From the NCBI GenBank assembly GCA_963925805.1, contig CAWUSE010000011.1, forward strand, positions 113,293 to 177,292: a stretch of DNA of 64,000 bases. Direction: 5' to 3'. Below, piece by piece: positions 1 to 8,446 of the stretch. This DNA is from UBA10347 sp905182135. Its GTDB lineage: Bacteria > Actinomycetota > Acidimicrobiia > Acidimicrobiales > UBA10347. Within the stretch, counting starts at the first letter, position 1. Each line of letters opens with the position of its first letter. The notes beneath the pieces were generated by a model. The model was given only the letters and a program-made list of their open reading frames with translations. It ran no database searches and was not told the DNA's origin. The position numbers and the translations under genes are program-made.

Positions 1-414
1 TGGGCAATTGCTCAGATCGACAGTCCAACCACCGGGTCCGGTGAGGATGTCACCGTCGACGCCGTAACCAGCAGCTTTGATCTCTGCAACGATTCCAGCG
101 CGCTGATCAGCCCACTGTGCTTCGAGGTCTTCGATAGCAGTGGTTACAACGCCACCGTCTTCGACTTCTTCTTCAGCAGCATCTTCAACTGCTGCTTCAG
201 TTTCTTCCTCGTCGGCAGCGCCACCGGTAGCTTCTTCTTCCGGTTCGGCTTCCTCTTCGGCTTCAGGTTCATCTTCTGTTTCTTCAGCCATGTCTTCAGT
301 GGCATCAGAACCACTGTCGGCGGCTTCAGGAGTAGCGTCGCTTCCCCCGCATGCTGTCGCTAAAAGCGACATTGCAAAAATGATCGCCAATAGGCGTGTC
401 AGATTCTTACTCAT
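1..414 (-). CDS. Branched-chain amino acid ABC transporter substrate-binding lipoprotein, N-terminal part (runs off left edge)
   Basis: The visible 138 codons start at ATG 412-414 behind a GGAGGG ribosome site (about 423-428). A short lysine-containing start, a hydrophobic stretch and the lipobox LATAC mark a lipoprotein whose Cys would be lipidated. A Glu/Asp-rich linker of about 60 residues follows, and then the beginning of a folded domain (ends ...GGWTVDLSNC). The ligand domain lies outside the window. It is the last gene of the liv-type operon to its right (gap of 121 bp to livM), so it is inferred to be the LivK-like binding protein. Acidic tethers like this are common in lipoproteins of marine actinobacteria. 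The ligand (amino acid, amide or urea) cannot be decided. Confidence 0.75.
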   Translation of the reverse strand, partial: MSKNLTRLLAIIFAMSLLATACGGSDATPEAADSGSDATEDMAEETEDEPEAEEEAEPEEEATGGAADEEETEAAVEDAAEEEVEDGGVVTTAIEDLEAQWADQRAGIVAEIKAAGYGVDGDILTGPGGWTVDLSNCP

Positions 415-535
415 ATATGGTTCCCTCCATATTGGTCCCGGACCGGGATATTTGTTCGCGCTCTGCATAACAGGGCATCGATTGGTAGAACGTAGCCCAG
501 TAGAAGCTACTAAGTGATTCAGGAGTCACAATTAA

Positions 536-1807
536 CTAACCCTGAGTCGAGTCATTTGTTGCGACCCCTGCTGTGGCAAGAATCTCGGCGCCGTCCGGCA
601 GTGCAGGCGGCACGGGCACGATCTGAACAACGTGGATCCACAGTTTTCGCCAGGTACCCACAATGCCTTGGGGAGCAAAGAAGACGAAGCCGATCAGCAC
701 GATGCCGAAGACGGCCTGCGACAGCGGACCGTCACCGTTGAGCTGATAGAGCCCCGGCACATCGACCGCAGCAAATAGTACAAGGGCAATACCCCAGCCA
801 GCAATTAGCGTGCCGGCACCGGCAATGAACTTCTTTTGTGCTGTCACTTGCTGTCGGGCCAGGTATATAGCCAAAGCGACAACGGCGATCATCACGACGA
901 CCGCTGACAGCGAGTAGTTGAAGTAGGTCTGAACCAACCATCGACCAAACACCACGACGAGGGCGCCGATAGCTGCGCCGCTGACGGTGGCGACACCACC
1001 AACAACCAAGCCCACGAGTAGGTCAACCATGAGCACGAAGGTGAAGTCCTGCTCAGCTACGAAGCCCGAGTTCATGGCCCACATAACACCGGCCAGGCCG
1101 CCGATAGCAGCGCTGAGCCCGAAGTTCAGGACCTTGAAGCGGCGAAGCTCGACACCACTAACAGCAGCACCAATCTCATTATCTCGGATCGAGATAACAG
1201 CACGGCCGGGACGGCTCTTAATCAGGTTACCAACCACCCAGAAGGCGAACAGCGCGAGTGCGGCGAGCAGGAAGTAACGGTACCTTCCAGGTTCAGTCAC
1301 GTCAAAGATCGGCATCCAGTCTGGCGGATTCAGCTTCTCGGTGATCTCACGGCCGTTGGCGCCACCTGTTCGTTCCGGAATACCGAAGAACTCAAGCTTC
1401 GTGAAACTGGGGAACGCTGCGGCAAAGGCCACTGTGGACATGGCTAAATACAAGCCCTTGATCTTAAGCGCTGGAACACCCAGCGCCAGGCCGATCAAGA
1501 AGGACACGAACATGCCTGCAGGGATCGTCATCCAGTAATCCCAGCCATGATCCATGATCAGCGAGGCGGATGTGAACGCACCGAGCGCAATAAATGCGCT
1601 CTGGCACAGAGCAAAGAGCCCGCTGTAACCAATAACCAGGTTAAAACCAAGGATTGCGACCGCCATAGCCATAGCCCGGTTCAGGCGGGTGACCTGGAAC
1701 TCAGGAAGAACGAACGGGATGATCAACATGAGCACGATCAGCAGGCCGTAGCCAACCAACCGATACATGCGGTGCTCTGCACTACCGCTATTAAATTTGT
1801 ACGGCAT
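536..1807 (-). CDS. livM: Branched-chain amino acid type ABC transporter permease LivM
   Basis: A 423-residue integral membrane protein with about ten hydrophobic segments. It carries the LivM family segment around residues 85-125 (GLALGVPALKIKGLYLAMST) and the cytoplasmic coupling loop RDNEIGAAVSGVELRRFKVL near residue 210. It should pair with LivH to form the channel of a high-affinity uptake system for branched-chain amino acids or related amides. The protein is longer than the usual 320-400 residues because it has two extra hydrophobic segments at the C-terminus. It starts with ATG three bases after the livH stop, which implies translational coupling, and ends with TAG. Confidence 0.9.
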   Translation of the reverse strand: MPYKFNSGSAEHRMYRLVGYGLLIVLMLIIPFVLPEFQVTRLNRAMAMAVAILGFNLVIGYSGLFALCQSAFIALGAFTSASLIMDHGWDYWMTIPAGMFVSFLIGLALGVPALKIKGLYLAMSTVAFAAAFPSFTKLEFFGIPERTGGANGREITEKLNPPDWMPIFDVTEPGRYRYFLLAALALFAFWVVGNLIKSRPGRAVISIRDNEIGAAVSGVELRRFKVLNFGLSAAIGGLAGVMWAMNSGFVAEQDFTFVLMVDLLVGLVVGGVATVSGAAIGALVVVFGRWLVQTYFNYSLSAVVVMIAVVALAIYLARQQVTAQKKFIAGAGTLIAGWGIALVLFAAVDVPGLYQLNGDGPLSQAVFGIVLIGFVFFAPQGIVGTWRKLWIHVVQIVPVPPALPDGAEILATAGVATNDSTQG

Positions 1808-1810
1808 GGA

Positions 1811-2764
1811 CTAAACCCTTTCGACTGACTTGGTCCCGAACAGACCTGTTGGTTTAAACCACAAGACGACCAGTAGCAAGACTACGGGGAAGAGAAGTGG
1901 TGCGGCCGTCAGGCTGCTGAGTCGGTCAACGTCAGAGATGTAGCCGAGAATAACACTGTTGAGTAGACCGACGACGAAGCCGCCGAGGGCGGCGCCACCG
2001 ACGCTGTCAAGGCCGCCAAAGGCTGCGGCGGCCAAGGCATAGACCAGAACCGTCAGCATCATGTTGGGTTGCAACGTAATGCGAGGTGCCACCAGAATTG
2101 CTCCAAGTGCGCCGAATGCGCAGGCCAATCCCCAGCCGAAGCTCAGAATGCGGCCAACCCGGATGCCGACCAGACGTGATGCCTCGGTGTTCGAGGACAC
2201 GCCCCGAAAGGCTAGACCCATCTTGGTGCGGTTCAGAATGACGTGAAGTGCACTAAGCATAATTAGCAGAGCGCCGACGAGGCCTACCGAGTCATGCTGA
2301 ATACGCAGGCCCAACTTATTGGTTTCGCTGGTAAAGAACGAAGATCGTCCCTGCATCCAGTCGCCTATGAGCGGCAGGTCATACAACAGGTTCGGAACGT
2401 TGGCCTGGGCTTGGTAGTTCCAGATGTCGCCTGCAAAGGCATTGACAATGTAGAACACGCCGAGCGTGATCAGCACAACGGGCAGATGATCGGTCGGATC
2501 AAAGGAGCGCAACATAGTGCGCTCGATACCCATACCGAGTAGCGCCGCAATGACCATGGCAAGAATCGTCGCCAGGATTATGTTCATGCTGAACGCCTGC
2601 ACGGCGAACACGAACGCAAAGAATGCGCCGATCATCGCCAACTCACCTTGGGCGAAGTTGATCAGCGTCGTTGCTTTAAAGATGAGCACCATGGGAATGG
2701 CGACCACCGAATAGATGGCGCCATTCTGAAGGCCATCGATTATGCGTTGGAGAAAAAGTGTCAT
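1811..2764 (-). CDS. livH: Branched-chain amino acid type ABC transporter permease LivH
   Basis: A 317-residue membrane permease of the LivH family. The N-terminal region QRIIDGLQNGAIYSVVAIP and the segment TLINFAQGELAMIGAFFAF are typical LivH features. The coupling loop containing RGVSSNTEASRLVGIRVGRI lies near residue 190. About eight transmembrane stretches are visible. It lies between livF (42 bp upstream) and livM (3 bp downstream) in one minus-strand operon. It would form the membrane channel together with LivM and be driven by LivF and LivG. Confidence 0.9.
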   Translation of the reverse strand: MTLFLQRIIDGLQNGAIYSVVAIPMVLIFKATTLINFAQGELAMIGAFFAFVFAVQAFSMNIILATILAMVIAALLGMGIERTMLRSFDPTDHLPVVLITLGVFYIVNAFAGDIWNYQAQANVPNLLYDLPLIGDWMQGRSSFFTSETNKLGLRIQHDSVGLVGALLIMLSALHVILNRTKMGLAFRGVSSNTEASRLVGIRVGRILSFGWGLACAFGALGAILVAPRITLQPNMMLTVLVYALAAAAFGGLDSVGGAALGGFVVGLLNSVILGYISDVDRLSSLTAAPLLFPVVLLLVVLWFKPTGLFGTKSVERV

Positions 2765-2806
2765 GACTGCGCTGCGCTTCCTTTCGTTGAGCAGTATGAA
2801 TGGTTG

Positions 2807-3526
2807 TTATGCACCGAGGTATGCCTCCTGCACTGCGGGATCGTCTCGTAGCTGGGCAGCTGGCCCACTGAGAGCAATCGATCCGGTTTCGAGCACATAG
2901 GCGCTTTGCGCAATGCTGAGCGCCAGGTTTGCGTTCTGCTCAACGATGAGCATTGTGGTGCCCTCGTCTTGGTTTATCTGCTTGAACGTGGCAAACAGGT
3001 CTTCGATGATGATCGGCGCAAGACCGAGCGAAGGTTCATCGAGTAGCAGCAGCTTGGGCCGCGACATGAGCGCCCGAGATACAGCGAGCATTTGCTGCTC
3101 GCCACCGCTGAGTGAACCGGCTGCTTGGTCCTTGCGTTCCTTGAGTACAGGAAACATCTGGAACCAGCGGTCGATGTCGTCGTCGACTTCGTTGTCCTTA
3201 CGAACATAGGCACCGAGTTGTAGGTTCTCTAATGTGGAGAGCTCGGGGAAGGTACCTCGGCCCTGGGGAACGTGTGCCATTCCCTGGGCCACGATTCCGC
3301 CGGTGTCTGTGTTCGAGATATCTTCGCCAGCGAACGTGATGGTGCCTGTGGAAGCCACGATCGGCATGTTGCAGATCGAGCGTAGCGTGGTGGTCTTGCC
3401 GGCGCCGTTGGCGCCGAGGATCACACACACTTCGCCGGTCTTCACTTCGAGCGCCACGCCGCGCAGAACATCGACTTGGCCGTAGCTGGCCTGCAGGTCT
3501 CGGACTTCGAGAATATTTTCGCTCAT
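2807..3526 (-). CDS. livF: Branched-chain amino acid type ABC transporter ATP-binding protein LivF
   Basis: A 239-residue ABC ATPase of normal LivF length. Visible motifs are Walker A GANGAGKT (residues about 38-45), the signature LSGGEQQ (about 139-145), Walker B LLLLDEPSLGLAP and the switch His replaced by the family's usual IVEQN. The ATG start overlaps the livG stop (ATGA), so the two ATPases are translationally coupled. It would energise the LivHM channel from the cytoplasmic face. Confidence 0.92.
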   Translation of the reverse strand: MSENILEVRDLQASYGQVDVLRGVALEVKTGEVCVILGANGAGKTTTLRSICNMPIVASTGTITFAGEDISNTDTGGIVAQGMAHVPQGRGTFPELSTLENLQLGAYVRKDNEVDDDIDRWFQMFPVLKERKDQAAGSLSGGEQQMLAVSRALMSRPKLLLLDEPSLGLAPIIIEDLFATFKQINQDEGTTMLIVEQNANLALSIAQSAYVLETGSIALSGPAAQLRDDPAVQEAYLGA

Positions 3527-4287
3527 GCTGCTTCTCCTCCGAGATAGGCGGCAATCACAGCCGGGTCGTTTCGTACAACCTCAGGGTCGCCCTCTTGGAT
3601 CTTCTTACCGAAGTTCATTACCACGATCTTTTCGCTGATTGCCATCACCATTCGCATGTGATGCTCGACCAGCAGAACCGTCAGGTTGTACTTGTCGCGA
3701 AGCGCCCTAATGTCCGCAGCGAGATCGTCGACCTCGCTATGGGTAAGACCGCTGGCTGGTTCGTCGAGCATCAGGAGCTTGGGATCACCAATCAGTGCCC
3801 GGGCAAGTTCGACGCGCTTGAGCGTGCCGAACGGCAGACCCGCTGCCGGGTGAAATGCGTGTTCATGCAAATTAAGTTCGTAGAGAGCTGCGTAAGCTTT
3901 TTCACGCAACATGTCCTCTTCGGCCTTGTTTCCTAATTTCAACATCGATTTAACGAATCCAGATTCAGTGTTGGCGTGACCGCCAACCATGACGTTCTCA
4001 AGAACCGTCATGCCTGGCCATAACGCCAGGTTTTGGAAGGTCCGATAGACCCCCCTGGTACTGATCTGGTGTGCCGATAGTGCGAGTAAATCTTCGCCGT
4101 CGAACGTCACCGAGCCCTCGGTCGCGTCGTAGATACGACTGACCACGTTGAACAGCGTGGTTTTCCCAGCGCCGTTCGGACCGATAAGGCCACAGATCTG
4201 GCCTTCCTCGATCGAGAACGATAAGCCGTCCAACGCCACGATTCCGCCGAAGCGAACCGTGATGTCAGAGACATCGAGCATTGCCAT
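3523..4287 (-). CDS. livG: Branched-chain amino acid type ABC transporter ATP-binding protein LivG
   Basis: A 254-residue ABC ATPase when started at ATG 4285-4287. The frame is open further upstream, but the extra 90 residues are not LivG-like and a GGGGG ribosome site sits 8-9 bases before this ATG. A second ATG two codons on is possible. Walker A GPNGAGKT (residues 36-43), Walker B LLMLDEPASGLTHSE and the LivG-specific signature variant LPFGTLKRVELARAL are present. It is the first gene of the operon livG-livF-livH-livM-binding protein. The promoter should lie in 4288-4480, between it and the divergent two-component genes. Confidence 0.9.
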   Translation of the reverse strand: MAMLDVSDITVRFGGIVALDGLSFSIEEGQICGLIGPNGAGKTTLFNVVSRIYDATEGSVTFDGEDLLALSAHQISTRGVYRTFQNLALWPGMTVLENVMVGGHANTESGFVKSMLKLGNKAEEDMLREKAYAALYELNLHEHAFHPAAGLPFGTLKRVELARALIGDPKLLMLDEPASGLTHSEVDDLAADIRALRDKYNLTVLLVEHHMRMVMAISEKIVVMNFGKKIQEGDPEVVRNDPAVIAAYLGGEAA

Positions 4288-4688
4288 ATGCAAATCCCCC
4301 AAAGTAACTTGTAACCCCTCGAACACCCAGCCACTAGCGGCTGAGCGTTTTGACCTCTGGGAGGATAGGCCAAAGGTTGGCCCAGACACCAAATAACTCG
4401 GCAATAACCGAGCAAACATTCTGAAAGCCCAATAGTTCAGCCAATGTGACGGGAGACACAGCCAGCACCCGGTTCGATTTTGACAATGCAGAAGTGTTAT
4501 CTGACAGCGCAAAAGTGTCATGCGGTACGTGGTGGACGGTCGGTCAGGAGGATCCAAGCCGAATGCAAATCTTGCGGCGCGGGACCAACGAAGAACAGCA
4601 ACTCCGATGCATTCCTTCAGTTCTTACAGACACAGAAACAATGTCATGGTGGCGCTCACCCGATTGCTAGGTCCAATAGCTTTGCAAG
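4288..4688. other. Divergent intergenic region between livG and a two-component operon
   Basis: About 400 bp with no convincing gene. It must hold the promoters of the minus-strand liv operon and the plus-strand regulator/kinase pair. A short inverted repeat GGCCA-N5-TGGCC lies near 4369-4383, and a spaced direct repeat (annotated separately) lies nearer the regulator gene. Small open frames here look like chance. Confidence 0.5.
4488..4521 (+). promoter_or_regulatory. Two 13-bp direct repeats 21 bp apart upstream of the response-regulator gene
   Basis: GCAGAAGTGTTAT (4488-4500) and GCAAAAGTGTCAT (4509-4521) match at 11 of 13 positions with a 21-bp start-to-start distance, two helical turns. 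OmpR/PhoB-family regulators typically bind such tandem half-sites on one DNA face, so this is a candidate autoregulatory operator about 170 bp ahead of the regulator start. A TTGACA element overlaps the first repeat. Binding is inference only. Confidence 0.35.
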
Positions 4689-5375
4689 ATGACTGGTATC
4701 CAAACCGTGCTCGTGGTGGACGATGAACCAATGGTGCGCGAGGTACTCACCCAATACCTCACACACGACGGCTTTCTCGTCGTCGAAGCCGCAGATGGCG
4801 AGGAAGCCGTGACCAAACTCGATGCATGTGCTCCGGACCTTGTGCTCCTTGATCTGATGTTGCCCTAAAAGGCTGGTCTCGAAGTACTGCGCCATGCTCG
4901 TATTACGAGCGATGTGCCCATCATTTTGTTGACTGCACTCGGCGATGAAAAAGATCGAGTGGCCGGACTCGAAATGGGTGCTGACGACTACGTCGTGAAA
5001 CCCTTTTCGCTGCGCGAGGTAGCGGCCCGAGTCAAATCGGTATTGCGTCGATCTGGCGGCCCAACCCGTCTGGCCACAGCGATCTTCAGCAACATCCGCG
5101 TCGATTTTGACCGACGCCGTGTCGAGCGTGCCGGCCAGGAAGTTGAGCTAACCCGCTTAGAGTTTGACCTGCTGTGTTTCCTGCTCGGCAATCCGAACCG
5201 AGTTCTCTCGCGTGACGAACTCCTGCAGAGTGTGTGGGATTCGTCGGCTGAATGGCAGGACCCAGCCACGGTGACCGTCCACGTGCGGCGCCTCCGCCAA
5301 AAGCTGGAAGGTAACCCATCTGAGCCCAACCACATCTTGACCGTCTATGGGGTCGGCTACCGGTTTGAGTCGTGA
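4689..5375 (+). pseudogene. OmpR/PhoB-type response regulator interrupted by an in-frame TAA
   Basis: Read through, this is a 228-codon regulator of normal OmpR/PhoB length. The receiver domain has the acid pair D11/D12, phospho-acceptor D55, T82 and K104. The C-terminal winged helix ends VTVHVRRLRQKLEG...GVGYRFES. Codon 60 is TAA at 4866-4868, directly after LLDLMLP, where the family has a variable residue, and the frame is otherwise intact. One base change from AAA, GAA or CAA would explain it. A GTG at 4914 could restart translation, but the product would lack the phosphorylation site. It overlaps the kinase start by three bases. It could be a real nonsense mutation, an assembly error or, less likely, readthrough. 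Confidence 0.85.
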
Positions 5376-6397
5376 AACTCTTCCGGATCGCGGCGGCATT
5401 TGGAGCTCTAACTGCCGCCGCTGCAGCTGCTGCGTTCATTGGCACCGAGTTCGTAATGACCCCTTCAGGAGGCGAACAAAACCGCCTGATCTCGATGTAC
5501 GCAGCAATTGCGGCGGCCGTGTTCGTCGTCGGACTTTCGCTGGCCGTTCTGACCCGCCGATCTCTCAATCGACGCATTCTTGCGGTAAGCATCGCTGGGC
5601 CTCTTGTTGTTGGGCTCACCACCATCTGGGGCGCCGCGTCTATGTTCACGTCGTCCCACGACACCCAGTTCGTCGTAATCCTGACCGCGTTGGCCACAGC
5701 TCTAGCTGCACTTCTCGTGAACCTGTTGAGCAGTCCGTTGTTGCGGAACCTGAGTCGGATCTCCGAAGTCGCCAAGATCTTGGGCGAAGGCGACCTGTCG
5801 GCGCGCACCGGAATCGATCGAAGCGACGAACTCGGCGAACTCGGGTACACGTTTGACTCGATGGCCGACAAAATCGATCAAGCCGCCAGTAAACGTAAAC
5901 GTCTCGAAGACGAACGCCAGTTCATGTTGTCGCCACTAAGCCACGATGCCCGCACGCCGCTAACTGCTATGCGGGCCGCTGTCGAGGCACTACAAGATGG
6001 CATGGCGCCAGACCCTATGCGTTATCTGGAGTCGATCGAACATGATCTGCGTTCCATCGAAGCAATCGTCGAGAACCTGTTTGTCACCGGCAAACTCGAT
6101 GCCGACCAACTTTCGCGCCCCATCGAAGAACTGGACCTCGCCGAAGTCGCAGAGATCGCCGTCAGAGCCATCAAGCCGCTCGCGCTGAAATACGACGGTC
6201 CCGGCTTTGATGCCGACTTCGTCGATCGTGCCTTCCAGCAACTTGAACGAGCCGATGCCGCTCGGACGCGAGCCCATGGCGGAGCTGGGCTTGGTCTGGC
6301 CGTTGTGCGTGGGCTAGCTGAGGCCCAGGGTGGTCGTGTTTGGGCCGATGCTGGACCTGGTGGTCGAGTGACGTTTGAGTTACCAGCTGGCGTTTAG
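5372..6397 (+). pseudogene. Sensor histidine kinase with internal in-frame deletion of the N-box region
   Basis: 341 residues: four N-terminal membrane segments (about 5-25, 45-62, 70-92, 100-123), a HAMP-like linker (124-175) and a HisKA phosphotransfer helix with H191 in SHDARTPLTAMR. The ATPase domain then jumps from IKPLALK (about 273) straight into the G1 box DGPGFD (275-280) and later the G2 box GLGLAVVRG. The intervening 50-60 residues, including the N box with its Mg/ATP-binding Asn, are missing although the frame is kept. It should not bind ATP normally. The GTG start overlaps the stop of the damaged regulator gene, so the whole two-component pair appears inactivated. The C-terminus ends normally. 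Confidence 0.85.
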
Positions 6398-6468
6398 GCC
6401 ACGTCTTTCGTGAGACCGGTCCAAGTGGGTGAGTTCGGTAGTCGATGTCGATAATTACAAAGAGAGTG

Positions 6469-8250
6469 TCACCACTCTGAACAAGTGCACTCAACTGTCT
6501 GATCCATGGCTTGCCATTTGAACTTGACCGGTGCCGACAAGGTGCCACAGCCGGTGCACTCGACGGCGAAACCCGCTGTAATGGTTACGACCCTCACGGG
6601 TGACTCGCCGGTGGAAAGACGTTTCTTCTTTGGCTTTGGTTTAGCAAGCTCGGGCATGGGGAGCTTTTCGATCTCGAGGTAGACCGGCATGTCCTCGGGC
6701 TTCTCCAATGGCGTGTCGACAACGCGTTCACCGACCCATGCATGCAGCCAGGTCTGATCGGGCCACATCAGGTAGTGAAGGCGGGCGTACATCGCCTCGG
6801 TGCCGATATCTCGCTCGAGATCGCGCGCTACGTTGGCGTCGCCATCATCGCCTTTGATGATATCCCAGCGGTCGCTTTCGACGGTCATGATTCGTGTTGA
6901 ATCGATGCGAATTGGATCCACTACTTCGGCGGGGCCGTTCCAGTCCAAGAACGGTTCCACCCGGTCCAAGTCGGCAACACCGAAGATATGTATTCGGTCC
7001 GAGATCGCTTCGATCTCGTCGAGGAACCCATCACGGTCTTCGGTCGTTGTGGGGTCTTCCATCGTGTCGGCAGCAAACAGGATGACGAACCGGGCACCGG
7101 TACCGAAGTCTTTGCGGCGTAAAACCCGGCCCATCCGCTGAATCATCTGACGGCGAGTGCGACTTGCGCTCACGACAACACCAAGGTTCGCGTTTGGCAC
7201 GTCGACGCCTTCGTCAAGTACCCGAGGTGCAGCAACGGCATCGAGGTTGCCGGTGCGCAGCCGGTCGAGAATGCTCTCGCGTGCCGACCGTGGCGTGTTA
7301 CCTGTGATGATCTCGATGTCTAGTTCGGCATCGAGGCGGTTGATGGCGTGGTTGGCGGCCTTCACGGTCTCGGTGAACACGAGTGCGCCATCGGCATCGC
7401 GGATGGTTGGCGCCAGTACCGTTAAGGCCTGGTACTTGGCTGTGGAGTTAGCCACGATCTCTCGGCGCTTGCCGAGGGCATCAAGATACTCGCGGGCCGC
7501 TCGTCCGTGTTGACCCGCATCCTTATCGGCCAGGTGCGCGACCGAGGACAAGAAGTCGCTGAAGTTGCTGGGCATCTTCGGAATAGCCCGCAATACCCCG
7601 CGAGCATCAACGAGTTGCTGCTCGGTGGCTACGTATTCGACTCGCTCCTTATTTTCCAACGGAACAGAAACGAAGGCAACCCGTGGCTGGGCGCAGACGC
7701 CATCCTCGATGGCGGCAGCGAAGTCGTAGCGGAAACACACACCACCGAAGTACGGCAGAATTACCCGTTCGATGGCGTTGTCGCTGCGTTCGAGCGTGGC
7801 GGTCAGCCCCAGACGTTCGCTGTAGTCGCCAATCAAGGACTTCCGCAGGACGCCGCCACCAAAGCCGTGACATTCGTCGGCGATGAGGAGTCCGCCCTTG
7901 CCGTCTGCAGGTGCAGGGCGCTGGCTGGCGGCGGAGTGCCGAGTGGCCACCAGAACGTCGCATTGGTCCGGCTGATCGCGCTTACTGTCTCCTAGTCGCC
8001 CAATTCTCAGATCTGGGAATGCCCGGTCTAGTCGTTCATGCCACTGAGCGATCAAGACCCGCGTCGGGACGACGACCAGCACGAAGATCCCGCGCCGATG
8101 AGCGTCGGCAATAGCCGCTAGTGCCATGTCGGTTTTACCCGACCCGGTAACAGCTTCGACTACACCTCGACGTCCGCAGGCGAGCCATGCGGTCAATGCA
8201 TCGAGCTGCCACTCGTAGAGATAGCGATCTGGACGTTCCTGCTGAGTCAC
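6469..8250 (-). CDS. XPB/RadD-like superfamily 2 DNA helicase
   Basis: A 593-residue SF2 helicase with a GTG start. Motif I TGSGKT (about residues 36-41), motif II DECH, motif III GLTATLER and motif VI QRMGRVLRRKDFG are present in order, giving both RecA-like domains. Resistance or repair helicases of the RAD25/XPB type have this DECH and GLTAT pattern. The C-terminal tail carries a CTGC...CTC cysteine set (last 30 residues) that could form a small zinc ribbon. It is convergent with the kinase gene and divergent from the amidase gene. The role is inferred as DNA unwinding in repair or transcription-coupled processes. The partner nuclease often found with XPB-like proteins (Bax1-type) is not adjacent. 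Confidence 0.85.
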   Translation of the reverse strand: MTQQERPDRYLYEWQLDALTAWLACGRRGVVEAVTGSGKTDMALAAIADAHRRGIFVLVVVPTRVLIAQWHERLDRAFPDLRIGRLGDSKRDQPDQCDVLVATRHSAASQRPAPADGKGGLLIADECHGFGGGVLRKSLIGDYSERLGLTATLERSDNAIERVILPYFGGVCFRYDFAAAIEDGVCAQPRVAFVSVPLENKERVEYVATEQQLVDARGVLRAIPKMPSNFSDFLSSVAHLADKDAGQHGRAAREYLDALGKRREIVANSTAKYQALTVLAPTIRDADGALVFTETVKAANHAINRLDAELDIEIITGNTPRSARESILDRLRTGNLDAVAAPRVLDEGVDVPNANLGVVVSASRTRRQMIQRMGRVLRRKDFGTGARFVILFAADTMEDPTTTEDRDGFLDEIEAISDRIHIFGVADLDRVEPFLDWNGPAEVVDPIRIDSTRIMTVESDRWDIIKGDDGDANVARDLERDIGTEAMYARLHYLMWPDQTWLHAWVGERVVDTPLEKPEDMPVYLEIEKLPMPELAKPKPKKKRLSTGESPVRVVTITAGFAVECTGCGTLSAPVKFKWQAMDQTVECTCSEW

Positions 8251-8446
8251 ACAACCTCGATTTCGCGAACCAGAGATGATATCGGGCGAACACGCAGTCT
8301 CAGACAGAGGTTGCCCACAACATAGGTGTGCCTGGTCACACCGAACTACCCAAAAGTGTCAGCAGGGAGGAAAACTTGCGCTGCCCGAGCCGTGAACGGC
8401 AGGTCCTTGCAGCGGATCTGCTGGCATCGGAACCTACGGTGTAGCG

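Noticed and set aside
4288..4557. N-terminal extension of livG by 90 residues
   Set aside because: The extension is unlike LivG, and a good ribosome site precedes the internal ATG at 4287.
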